Source: Lysobacter sp. yr284 (GTDB lineage Bacteria > Pseudomonadota > Gammaproteobacteria > Xanthomonadales > Xanthomonadaceae). From it: DNA of 64,000 nucleotides. The position numbers were made by a program, and so were the translations under genes. Shown here in pieces: positions 57,188-64,000 of the stretch. The notes beneath the pieces were generated by a model. The model was not told where the DNA came from. It did no database searches and saw only the letters and a program-made list of their open reading frames with translations. Numbering within the stretch: position 1 is the first letter of the stretch; each line of letters begins with the position of its first letter. The stretch lies in the NCBI RefSeq assembly GCF_900107375.1, contig NZ_FNPT01000008.1, positions 69,361 to 133,360 on the forward strand. The letters run 5' to 3'.

Positions 57188-58353
57188 GGCGTATCCGGTG
57201 CGGAGCGGGGAGGCGCGGCGTCGGCCGCGGCGGGAACGGTGGCGTGCAGCAGCCAGTCGACCACCGCCTTGAGCGCGCTGTTGCGGCTGGCGCCGCGCTG
57301 GCGGTGTTCGCGGTAGATCGCCAGCTGCGCGTGCGCGCTGGTGCCGCGTTCGGCGATGGTGTCCAGGTGCCGCAGCGCCTGGGTGCAGTCGAGCGCGGCG
57401 GCGTCTTCGGCGACCAGCTCGCGCAGGCGCCGCAGCTGCGCCAGCGCCGGTTCGCTGCGGCCGTGCGCGTCGATGAACTGCGCCTGCAGGCCCGAGCGCT
57501 TGGCCCGCCAGCGGTTCTCGTCGATCAGCCGGCGGGTGGCCGCGTCGCACGGCGGCGGTTCGGCGCGGCGGCGGGCGATGTGGCGCATCAGGCAGCGGAA
57601 CAGCGCGGCGATGGCGAGGCTGTCGTCCAGATGGGTGCAGGCGTCGGCGATGCGCAGCTCGACGGTGGGGAAGTTCGGCGACGGCCGGATCGCCCACCAC
57701 AGCGAGCCGGCGTCGGCGATCGCGCCGGCGCGCCGCAGCAGGTCGGCGAAGGCGTCGTATTCGGCTTCGCCGGCGAAGAAATCGGGGATGCCGGTGCGCG
57801 GCCATTCGTCGTACATGGCCTGGCGATAGCTCATCAGCCCGCTGTTCAAGCGGTCCCAGAACGGCGAGGAGGTCGACAGCGCCAGCAGCAGCGGCAGCCA
57901 CGGCATCGCCCGGTTCATCGCCTGGACCCGGTCGACGCCGTCGGGCAGCTGCACGTGCACGTGCAGGCCGCAGACCTGGCTGCGCCGGGCGACGATCTGG
58001 AAATCCTCCACCAGTTGCCGGTAGCGCGGTTTGTCGGTCTGGCTCTGCTCGCGCCACTGGCCCAGCGGATGGGTGCCGGCGGCGAGCAGGGCCAGGCCGT
58101 GCTCGTGCGCCAGTTCGGCCAGGCCGCGGCGCAGCTCGCCGAGCTGGCGGCGGGCCTGGCCGATGTCGCACTGCACCGGCGAGGCGATCTCGATCTGCGC
58201 CTGCAGCAGTTCGCTCTCGATGCTCTCGCCGAGTTCGGCGCGCGCGCGCTTGAGCAGGCGCGCGGGCACCTGGGTGGCGAGCAGGCGGCTGTGCGGGCGG
58301 ACCAGGAAGAACTCTTCCTCGATGCCGAAGCTGTAATCGCACTGCGCGCTCAT
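57184..58353 (-). CDS. Carboxylate-amine ligase (YbdK/GCS2-like)
   Basis: The 389-residue protein belongs to the glutamate-cysteine ligase type 2 family: YSFGIEEEFFLVRPHSR at about residues 7-23 carries the ATP/Mg site, followed by SELLQAQIEIASPVQCD, LLAAGTHPLGQWREQSQT, VCGLHVHVQLPDGVDRVQ and SLWWAIRPSPNFPTVELRIA. In GCS2 enzymes this pattern forms an amide between a carboxylate and an amine using ATP. The immediate coupling with the amidotransferase-type hydrolase suggests opposing reactions on a gamma-glutamyl product. The exact amine is not known. Confidence 0.9.
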   Translation of the reverse strand: MSAQCDYSFGIEEEFFLVRPHSRLLATQVPARLLKRARAELGESIESELLQAQIEIASPVQCDIGQARRQLGELRRGLAELAHEHGLALLAAGTHPLGQWREQSQTDKPRYRQLVEDFQIVARRSQVCGLHVHVQLPDGVDRVQAMNRAMPWLPLLLALSTSSPFWDRLNSGLMSYRQAMYDEWPRTGIPDFFAGEAEYDAFADLLRRAGAIADAGSLWWAIRPSPNFPTVELRIADACTHLDDSLAIAALFRCLMRHIARRRAEPPPCDAATRRLIDENRWRAKRSGLQAQFIDAHGRSEPALAQLRRLRELVAEDAAALDCTQALRHLDTIAERGTSAHAQLAIYREHRQRGASRNSALKAVVDWLLHATVPAAADAAPPRSAPDTP

Positions 58354-58498
58354 CGCAGGCGGCCGCGGGACGGCGGGCGGGTCGAACGGGGCGGATTCGT
58401 CATGGGGGAAACTTAACGCGCTGAACGCTAAGAATCCGTTGAAGCGGCGCGAGGACGCGGCGCGAATCCGTAAGCGCGGCGAGAGCATGCACGCGCAC

Positions 58499-58613
58499 TG
58501 TAGGAGCGGCGCGAGCTGCAGGGGCGGCGCGAGCCGCGACCGCGACACCCCAACTGCGTCGCCGCCTTCATCGCAGTTGCGTTGTCGCGGTCGCGGCTTG
58601 CGCCGCTCCTACA
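58499..58613. repeat. Paired palindromic repeat, family A, locus 7, with extra arm
   Basis: The left side carries the arm twice in degenerate tandem: TGTAGGAGCGGCGCGAGCTG followed by CAGGGGCGGCGCGAGCCG. The right arm is CGGCTTGCGCCGCTCCTACA. This differs from the other six loci, which have one left arm each. Confidence 0.8.
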
Positions 58614-58628
58614 AGGGGTTTCGGACGG

Positions 58629-59492
58629 TTACTTAAGCGGCAGGCAGATCGAGGTTTGCCACTGCTCCGGCGGCAGGCTGCGGCTGTCGTTGAGGTATTC
58701 CTCGTACACCGGCGCGTCGCCGGCTTCCTCGCCGCTGGCCGGCAGCCATTGGCAGAACAGCCAGTCGTAGGCGCGCTGCAGTTCGCTGTAGGGGCCGGTG
58801 TGGATCACCACTGCGTGGCGGCCGCCGGCGATCTCGACCCAGCGCATGCCCTCGCCGGGCGCGGTGGCGGCCGGCACCGCCAGGCAGGCGTCCGAGCGCA
58901 GGCTTTCGGCGGGCGTGTCGGCCGGGCTGTCGTAGTAGATCCCGAACGCGCGCGGCGGCTGCGCGGCGAGCAGGCCCAGGGCGCCGGCCCAGCCGTACAG
59001 GCGCTCGAACTGGGCGCCGATGCCGTTGTAGTCGCCGCGGTGCGGCAGGGCCACGGCGCGGTGCGGGGCGAGGGTGGAAATCTGCGCGGTGTACATGAGG
59101 CTCTCCAGGGTCGGGTCGAAGTCCGCGCGGGTCAGCGCGGGCGGGGCGGCACGACGCTTGCGGAACGCCGCCGGGGTCTGCGCGTAGGCGCCGCCGAACG
59201 CGCGGGTGAACGCGGCGACGCTGGCGTAGCCCGCGCGCTGGGCGATGCGGGCGATGCCGTCGTGGCCGTGCAGCAGTTCGTGCGCGGCCCGGTGCAGGCG
59301 CAGCCGGCGCTGGGTGCTGGCGATGGTCTCGCCCATCAGGCCGCGGTAGACGCGGTGGAAGTGATACGGCGAGAAATGCCCGGCCTCGGCCAGTTGGGCC
59401 AGGGTCAGCGGCTGGTCCAGGCGCTGAGCCATGAACGCGACCACCTTCTCGATGCGGGCGCTGTAGTGCGCGAAGGTGGTGCTGCGGACCAA
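58629..59492 (-). CDS. AraC-family regulator with GyrI-like effector domain
   Basis: The N-terminal 110 residues contain the AraC DNA-binding unit: IEKVVAFMAQRLDQPLTLAQ, FSPYHFHRVYRGLMGETIAS and IARIAQRAGYASVAAFTRAF. Residues from about 125 are a GyrI/Rob-like small-molecule binding domain (TLAPHRAVALPHRGDYNGIG, VEIAGGRHAVVIHTGPYSEL). Rob-type regulators bind drugs or metabolites through this domain. The start is uncertain: TTG 59492 was chosen so that residues before FAHYSARIEK are included; ATG 59432 would omit the beginning of the first helix. No target gene is obvious beside it. Confidence 0.85.
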   Translation of the reverse strand: MVRSTTFAHYSARIEKVVAFMAQRLDQPLTLAQLAEAGHFSPYHFHRVYRGLMGETIASTQRRLRLHRAAHELLHGHDGIARIAQRAGYASVAAFTRAFGGAYAQTPAAFRKRRAAPPALTRADFDPTLESLMYTAQISTLAPHRAVALPHRGDYNGIGAQFERLYGWAGALGLLAAQPPRAFGIYYDSPADTPAESLRSDACLAVPAATAPGEGMRWVEIAGGRHAVVIHTGPYSELQRAYDWLFCQWLPASGEEAGDAPVYEEYLNDSRSLPPEQWQTSICLPLK

Positions 59493-59675
59493 GGGCGTGC
59501 TCCGTCGTCGTCGTGCCGCGGCAGGATGGCAGGGGAGAGTTGATCGAGGTTGCGCAGTTGCGGCGGGCGGGAGGATAGCGCGTCGCTGCCGGCGCGAGGG
59601 GATCGGGGGCATGCGAGCAGGCAAGGACGGGCTTGCCGCGCCGCCCACCGTTGCGCGTTCGGCTTTGCTGCGGCC

Positions 59676-59712
59676 AAAAACAAACGCCCCGCGTCGTCGC
59701 CGACGCGGGGCG
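59676..59712 (-). terminator. Intrinsic terminator of the exported protein gene
   Basis: Stem arms CGCCCCGCGTCG (59685-59696) and CGACGCGGGGCG (59701-59712) have a four-base loop, and on the minus strand the stem is followed by TTTGTTTTTGG. It starts 22 bases past the stop at 59734. Confidence 0.9.
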
Positions 59713-59733
59713 CTCATAACCCGGCCGAGCCGC

Positions 59734-60540
59734 TCAGTCCACGTTGACCGCGGTGAACGGCGAGCGGCCGCGCACGGTGATCGTCGAGGGCGTGGCGGCG
59801 GCTTCGACCTGCACGCCGATCAGGCCCAGGCCGCCGACCGAGACGCTGCCGCCCAGGGTCAGCTGCACCGGCTTGTGCACGACGTTGACGTTGGCGCTGC
59901 CGACGCCGGCGGTGGCGACGCTGTTGAGGGTCAGCGCGCCGCCGACCGGCACTTCCACCGGGATGCCGAGCACGACCAGGCGGATGCTGCCGCCGACCGG
60001 CACGGCGAAGTTCTTCGGCAGCGGCGAGGGCACGGTGATGACGCTGCCGCCGGCGATGCGCACGTTGGCGACGTCGGCGCTGGCCTGGCAGTGCAGCACG
60101 GTGCTGCCGGTCAGCGAGTCGCACGACAGCGCGCCGGTGGCGCCTTCCAGCGCGACCAGGTTCTGCACCAGGCTCAGGCCGCCGACGCTGGAGCGGCCGT
60201 CCAGCGCGGTGGCGCCGCTGGCGTCGGTGTAGTCGGCGCGCTGGCGGGCGACGTCGAGCTTGACCACGCTGACCAGGCCGAGCAGGCCGACGTCGAGGCC
60301 GAGCGCGCTGTTCTCCTTGCTGCCGGGCGCAGCGACCTGGGCCTGGCCGGTGCACGGCAGCGGCAGGGCGGTGTTGAGGCCGAGCACGGTGACGGTGACG
60401 CCGCCGCTGAGCGCGCAGGCCTTGACCCCGGCGGAGACGACTTCCGCGCTCTGCGCGCTGGCGTGGGTGGCGACGAAGGACAGGCCCAGGGCGCAGGCGA
60501 GGGCGCCCAGGCGGACGGAGCGGGAGATGCGCTGATTCAT
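59734..60540 (-). CDS. Exported protein, 268 aa, family unassigned
   Basis: The protein has a signal peptide (LACALGLSFVATHASA) and a mature chain of about 235 residues rich in Val, Gly, Thr and Ser with no long helix. Repeated VTVLGLNTALPL, LVSVVKLDVARQR, VITVPSPLPKN and VGGSIRLVVLGI-type strands suggest an all-beta extracellular or surface protein. Two Cys pairs can be seen (ACALSGG, PCTGQAQ, SCDSL and HCQAS). I do not recognise the family with confidence, although choice-of-anchor-type repeats come to mind. It ends with a strong terminator and has a long, GC-rich upstream region. Confidence 0.7.
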   Translation of the reverse strand: MNQRISRSVRLGALACALGLSFVATHASAQSAEVVSAGVKACALSGGVTVTVLGLNTALPLPCTGQAQVAAPGSKENSALGLDVGLLGLVSVVKLDVARQRADYTDASGATALDGRSSVGGLSLVQNLVALEGATGALSCDSLTGSTVLHCQASADVANVRIAGGSVITVPSPLPKNFAVPVGGSIRLVVLGIPVEVPVGGALTLNSVATAGVGSANVNVVHKPVQLTLGGSVSVGGLGLIGVQVEAAATPSTITVRGRSPFTAVNVD

Positions 60541-61161
60541 GGTGAGTACCTGCTCGGTGGAGAGGGAGGGACGGTGGGTGGCGGACCCGGCGCCGCGCGC
60601 ACGCGCCGCCGTCGGCGCAGGCGCGCCGAAGCGTTGGCGAGGGACGAGGCCGCCGATGACTCCCCGGTAACGCGGCGCGGCCGGGGCCGCGCCGAACTGC
60701 AGTCATGGCTCGGGTCCGGCATGGCCGGACCTGGCGCAATAAGCAACGGCCCGCGGGTCGGGCGGGACCGAGGAGGGGCAAGGGCGCATCCGTTGCGTCG
60801 CGGCGCCGCGCCGGGGAGTGGCGCGGCCGCTCGGTTGCAGCGCGCCCAGAGTAGGAAAGCGCGCGGCGGCGAAACCTTGATGTTTCGCGCAATAGCCGGC
60901 GGGCTTAGTTCCGCTTTGCCGATCTGCGATGGATTGATCGCTGCACGTGTGCGCGGCGCGCGCTTGCGGGTTTGGCCGCGCTTGCGATTCGCCGCGCGCG
61001 TGCGCCGTCGGCGCGCGCGCGGTCCGGCAGCGAAGTTGACCGTGACCGCCGTCGGCGCGGTTCGGGCGCGCGCGGATTGCGCGCGCGCGAAGATTTTTTC
61101 GGTTGCGCCGCCGCGGTTTGCGTCGCGCGCAAACGCCGGCGCCGCGCCCGGCCCGCGAAGC
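60541..61161. other. Long intergenic region
   Basis: This 621-base stretch precedes the exported protein gene on the minus strand and follows the oxidoreductase gene. It holds a slightly less GC-rich patch near 60870 (TTGATGTTTCGCGCAATAGC). I see no credible gene, repeat or operator. Confidence 0.45.
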
Positions 61162-62277
61162 TCAGCGCTGCGCGAGCGAGGATGCGCGCAGTTCGGCGCG
61201 CCACAGCCGCGCCTCGTCGGCGGCGGCGCGTTCGGCCTCGCTCAGGTCCGGCGCGATCGCGCGTCCCTGCGCGGACGACTCGGCCGCCGCTTCGAGCACC
61301 GCCATCAGCGCCACCGCCTGCGCCGGCGGCACCGGGTTGAGGCCCTGGCCGAGGAGCGCGTTGCGCACGGCCGCGTAGTAGCCGCGCTGGTCCCCGGCCG
61401 GCGTCGGCCAGTGTTCGGCGCGGGCCGGGCCGAACCACTGCAGCGGGTCCGGGTCCTCGCCCCAGCCCGGCGCGCCCGGGGCCAGGCCGGCGAGCAACTG
61501 CGCTTCCTGGCGGTCGGTCTGGGCCTTGAGCAGGGTGCCGGTGCTGCCGTGGACCAGGAAGCGCGGGCTGCCGCCGGCGGCGAGCATGCCGGCGTGCAGG
61601 ATCGCGCGCAGGCGCGGGTACTCCAGCACCACGTGCGCCCAGTCGGCGACCACCGCGCCCTCGCGCTGCACCGCCAGGCTGGCGAACACCCGCTCGGGCG
61701 GGCCGAACAGCTGCAGCGCCTGGTCGGCCAGGTGCGGGCCCAGGTCCCACCACACCCCGGTGCCCGGCCCGGCCTGCTCGCGCCAGCGCTCGCGCACCTG
61801 CGGGCGGAAGCGGTCGATGCGCGATTCGAAATGCGAGATCGTTCCGAGCCGGCCGGATTCGACCGCCTGCTTGATCCCCAGGTAGTCGCTGTCCCAGCGC
61901 CGGTTCTGGAACACCGACAGCAGTCGCTGGTGCCGCTGCGCCAGCGCCGCCAGTTCGCGCGCCTGGGCCAGGTCCAGGGTGAAGGGCTTGTCGACCACCA
62001 CGTGCTTGCCCGCGGCCAGCGCGGCGCGCGCGAGCGGCGCGTGGCTGTGGTTGGGGGTGGCGATCACGACCAGGTCGGCGCGCGCGTCGGTGGCGGCCTG
62101 CAGCGGGTCGGCGACGACCGCGGCGGCGGGAAAATCGGCGCCGACCTTGGCCGCGTCGCTGGAGCCGACCACGGCCAGCGCCAGCCCCGGCGTGGCCGCG
62201 ATCAAGGGCGCGTGGAAGGTCTTGCCGGCGAAGCCGTAGCCGACCAGGGCGACGCGGAGAGGGGCGGGTTCGCTCAT
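61162..62277 (-). CDS. Gfo/Idh/MocA-family oxidoreductase
   Basis: The 371-residue enzyme has an N-terminal Rossmann domain with GYGFAGKTFHAPLI (glycine-rich NAD(P) loop) and the DKPFT motif in HVVVDKPFTLDLAQA, where Lys is a conserved active-site residue. The next region, FQNRRWDSDYLGIK, belongs to the YdgJ-like subgroup. TGVWWDLGPHLADQALQLF provides an active-site His and Asp in the C-terminal beta-sheet domain. These enzymes act on sugars or inositols with NAD(P). It diverges from the MFS transporter gene across a 196-base gap, consistent with a linked uptake and oxidation role, which is an inference. Confidence 0.9.
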   Translation of the reverse strand: MSEPAPLRVALVGYGFAGKTFHAPLIAATPGLALAVVGSSDAAKVGADFPAAAVVADPLQAATDARADLVVIATPNHSHAPLARAALAAGKHVVVDKPFTLDLAQARELAALAQRHQRLLSVFQNRRWDSDYLGIKQAVESGRLGTISHFESRIDRFRPQVRERWREQAGPGTGVWWDLGPHLADQALQLFGPPERVFASLAVQREGAVVADWAHVVLEYPRLRAILHAGMLAAGGSPRFLVHGSTGTLLKAQTDRQEAQLLAGLAPGAPGWGEDPDPLQWFGPARAEHWPTPAGDQRGYYAAVRNALLGQGLNPVPPAQAVALMAVLEAAAESSAQGRAIAPDLSEAERAAADEARLWRAELRASSLAQR

Positions 62278-62473
62278 GGCCAGGGCGATCGATGCGGGGG
62301 AGCGTCCACCTTGCCGGATCGCGCCGCGCGCGGCCAGCGGCCGCGACGATCCGCCTGCCTGCGCGCCTGGCGTCGGCGACGGCCGCGGCACGGGCTACGA
62401 CCTTCGTGCCTTTGCCGAACCGGGCCGGGATCGGGTATCAATGCAGCACCTCCCCCCACAATCCGGACACCCG

Positions 62474-63754
62474 ATGAGCGCAGCCGCGCCGGCCACGGTC
62501 AATTCCCCCTCGCGCGTGCTGTTCGCGAGCCTGATCGGCACCACCATCGAGTTCTTCGACTTCTACATCTACGCCACCGCCGCGGTGCTGGTGTTCCCGC
62601 AGCTGTTCTTTCCTTCGGCCGATCCCAACACCGCGCAGCTGCAGTCGCTGGCCGCGTTCGCGCTGGCGTTCTTCGCCCGCCCGATCGGCGCGGCGCTGTT
62701 CGGCCACTTCGGCGACCGCATTGGGCGCAAGGCCACGCTGGTGGCGGCGCTGCTGACGATGGGCCTGTCGACGGTGGTCATCGGCCTGCTGCCGACCTAC
62801 CACAGCATCGGCATCCTCGCGCCGATCGCGCTGGCGCTGTGCCGCTTCGGCCAGGGCCTGGGCCTGGGCGGCGAGTGGGGCGGCGCGGTGCTGCTGGCGA
62901 CCGAGAACGCGCCGCCGGGCAAGCGCGCCTGGTACGGCATGTTCCCGCAGCTGGGCGCGCCGATCGGCTTCTTCCTGTCGACCGGCATCTTCCTGCTGCT
63001 GACCGACCTGATGGGCGACGAGGCGTTCTTCGCCTGGGGCTGGCGGATTCCGTTCCTGGCCAGCGCGGCGCTGGTGTTCGTCGGCCTGTGGGTGCGCCTG
63101 CGCATCAGCGAGACGCCGGCGTTCCGCAAGGCGATGGACCACCACGAGCGGGTCAAGGTGCCGATGGTCAGCGTGCTGCTGAAGCATCCCGGCGCCTTGA
63201 TCGCCGGCACCTTCGCCGCGCTGGCGACGTTCGTGCTGTTCTACTTGATGACGGTGTTCGCGCTGGGCTGGGGCACCTCGCACCTGGGCTACACCCGCCA
63301 CCAGTTCCTGTTGCTGCAGCTGGGCAGCGTGCTGTGCTTCGCCGCGACCATCCCGCTGTCGGCGGTGTTCGCCGACCGCAAGGGCCGGCGCCTGGCGATG
63401 ATCGTCTCGACCCTGGCGGTGATGCTGTTCGGGGTGCTGTTCGAGCGCCTGTTCGTGGCCGGCAACCCCTGGGGCGTGTTCGCGTTCCTGAGCCTGGGCC
63501 TGGGCGTGATGGGCCTGACCTACGGGCCGCTGGGCACGATCCTGGCGGAGATGTTCCCGACCGCGGTGCGCTACACCGGCGCCTCGCTGGCGTTCAACTT
63601 CGCCGGCATCCTCGGCGCCTCGCTGGCGCCGTCGATCGCGATGTTCCTGGCCGAGCGCTACAGCCTGGCCTACGTCGGTTATTACCTGGCCGCCGCCGGC
63701 GCGCTGACCTTGATCGCGCTGTTGATGATGCGCGAGGACGAACCGGCGGGGTGA
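62474..63754 (+). CDS. MHS-type major facilitator transporter
   Basis: This 426-residue inner-membrane protein has twelve helices with the metabolite-H+ symporter signature: TIEFFDFYIYATAAVLVFPQ in the first helix and GHFGDRIGRKATLVAALL between helices 2 and 3 (the DRxGRK loop). The segment RFGQGLGLGGEWGGAVLLAT and a second ADRKGRRLAMI loop follow, as in ShiA/ProP-like members. A substrate cannot be assigned; dicarboxylates, shikimate or osmolytes are used by relatives. The gene starts with no strong AGGAGG, only CACCCG upstream. It diverges from an oxidoreductase. Confidence 0.9.
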   Translation: MSAAAPATVNSPSRVLFASLIGTTIEFFDFYIYATAAVLVFPQLFFPSADPNTAQLQSLAAFALAFFARPIGAALFGHFGDRIGRKATLVAALLTMGLSTVVIGLLPTYHSIGILAPIALALCRFGQGLGLGGEWGGAVLLATENAPPGKRAWYGMFPQLGAPIGFFLSTGIFLLLTDLMGDEAFFAWGWRIPFLASAALVFVGLWVRLRISETPAFRKAMDHHERVKVPMVSVLLKHPGALIAGTFAALATFVLFYLMTVFALGWGTSHLGYTRHQFLLLQLGSVLCFAATIPLSAVFADRKGRRLAMIVSTLAVMLFGVLFERLFVAGNPWGVFAFLSLGLGVMGLTYGPLGTILAEMFPTAVRYTGASLAFNFAGILGASLAPSIAMFLAERYSLAYVGYYLAAAGALTLIALLMMREDEPAG

Positions 63755-63817
63755 GCCATCGGCGCGGCGGGCCGGCGCAGGTCCCCTGGCCTTGCGTGCG
63801 CGCCGCCGCGGCGCGGG

Positions 63818-64000
63818 TCAGCGGTCGCGGCGGTAGACGTGCCGGGTCGCGCGCAATCCCTTCGGGAACAGCTTGCGCACCCAGCCGCGCAGCGACGCGT
63901 CGGCGCGCAGCGCCAGGTCGCGCACGCGCTGCTCGGGGCGGCCGCGGAACGAGGTCGGGTGGAAATAGTCGGCATCGCCGACCGGATGGTCGGAGAAGTA
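63818..64000 (-). CDS. Unidentified protein, C-terminal 60 residues (partial)
   Basis: The minus strand is open from the right edge to a TGA at 63818-63820 with GC-rich third positions. The visible end reads YFSDHPVGDADYFHPTSFRG, then RPEQRVRDLALRADASLRGW, and the basic finish LFPKGLRATRHVYRRDR. Aromatic and charged residues are coherent with a real gene, but the family is not recognisable from this fragment. The start and the domain content are beyond the window. It converges on the MFS gene, with about 60 bases between stops. Confidence 0.6.
   Translation of the reverse strand, partial: YFSDHPVGDADYFHPTSFRGRPEQRVRDLALRADASLRGWVRKLFPKGLRATRHVYRRDR

Noticed and set aside
1-64000. tRNA or rRNA genes
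   Set aside because: No cloverleaf-like set with a TTCRANTY arm or rRNA consensus was recognised by eye; this does not exclude a small RNA.

Overview
The window is GC-rich chromosomal DNA that reads like a Lysobacter-type member of the Lysobacteraceae/Xanthomonadaceae. This is inferred from very strong GC3 bias, a high density of secreted hydrolases (subtilase, S41 and M14 peptidases, lipases, GH19 chitinase, a PhaZ7-like PHB depolymerase), family-typical interspersed palindromes containing TGTAGGAGCGGCG, and DUF4189/VirB-type genes. No rRNA, tRNA, CRISPR array, IS element or replication origin was recognised. Nearly all long frames overlapping the listed genes are GC-driven shadows.

Layout. 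1-3.6 kb: tail of an M13 metallopeptidase, a YqaA/DedA-like membrane protein, an M14 carboxypeptidase, and a lipoprotein resembling an isolated SecD P1-head domain. 3.8-9.0 kb: three tandem paralogous membrane-anchored proteins, each with seven calcium-loop (FG-GAP/VCBS) repeats, a likely seven-bladed propeller; copies 1 and 3 share an upstream promoter-like element. 9.1-18.1 kb: YCII proteins, a cyanovirin-like (CVNH) secreted protein, the PhaZ7-like depolymerase, a TPM-domain protein, an S33 hydrolase and small exported proteins. 18.5-27.6 kb: a parallel beta-helix protein, a class 3 lipase, a ParB-like protein, two tandem exported paralogs of unknown family, two tandem DUF1579-like exported proteins and an HExxH exported protein. 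27.9-38.4 kb: LysR and TetR regulators (the latter divergent from a VOC gene with two clear operator palindromes), GNAT, EamA transporter, a TPR-like exported protein, a cyclic-phosphate receiver-like protein, an orphan PAAR protein, a HAD-IB phosphatase and a dihaem cytochrome. 38.9-47.0 kb: S41 peptidase, choloylglycine-hydrolase-family enzyme, PqaA-like lipoprotein, GH19 chitinase and a RidA protein.

47.3-52.5 kb is the most unusual part: a visibly lower-GC minus-strand block in which VirB5-like and VirB6-like type IV secretion genes are followed by six tandem copies of a small eight-cysteine exported DUF4189 protein. Two copies are broken, one by a frameshift and one by an in-frame amber codon replacing a conserved Trp. 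No other VirB genes are present. 53.1-64 kb: an S8 subtilase, a lipoprotein, a translationally coupled glutamine-amidotransferase/YbdK-type ligase pair, an AraC/GyrI-like regulator, an exported protein, a Gfo/Idh/MocA oxidoreductase, an MHS-type MFS transporter and the end of an unidentified gene.

At least three families of interspersed palindromic repeats lie between genes: the AGGAGCGGCG paired arms at seven loci, the CCCGCGAAGGCGGG repeats at 11 kb, and the TGGGAGGGCCTTCAGGCCC arms at three loci.
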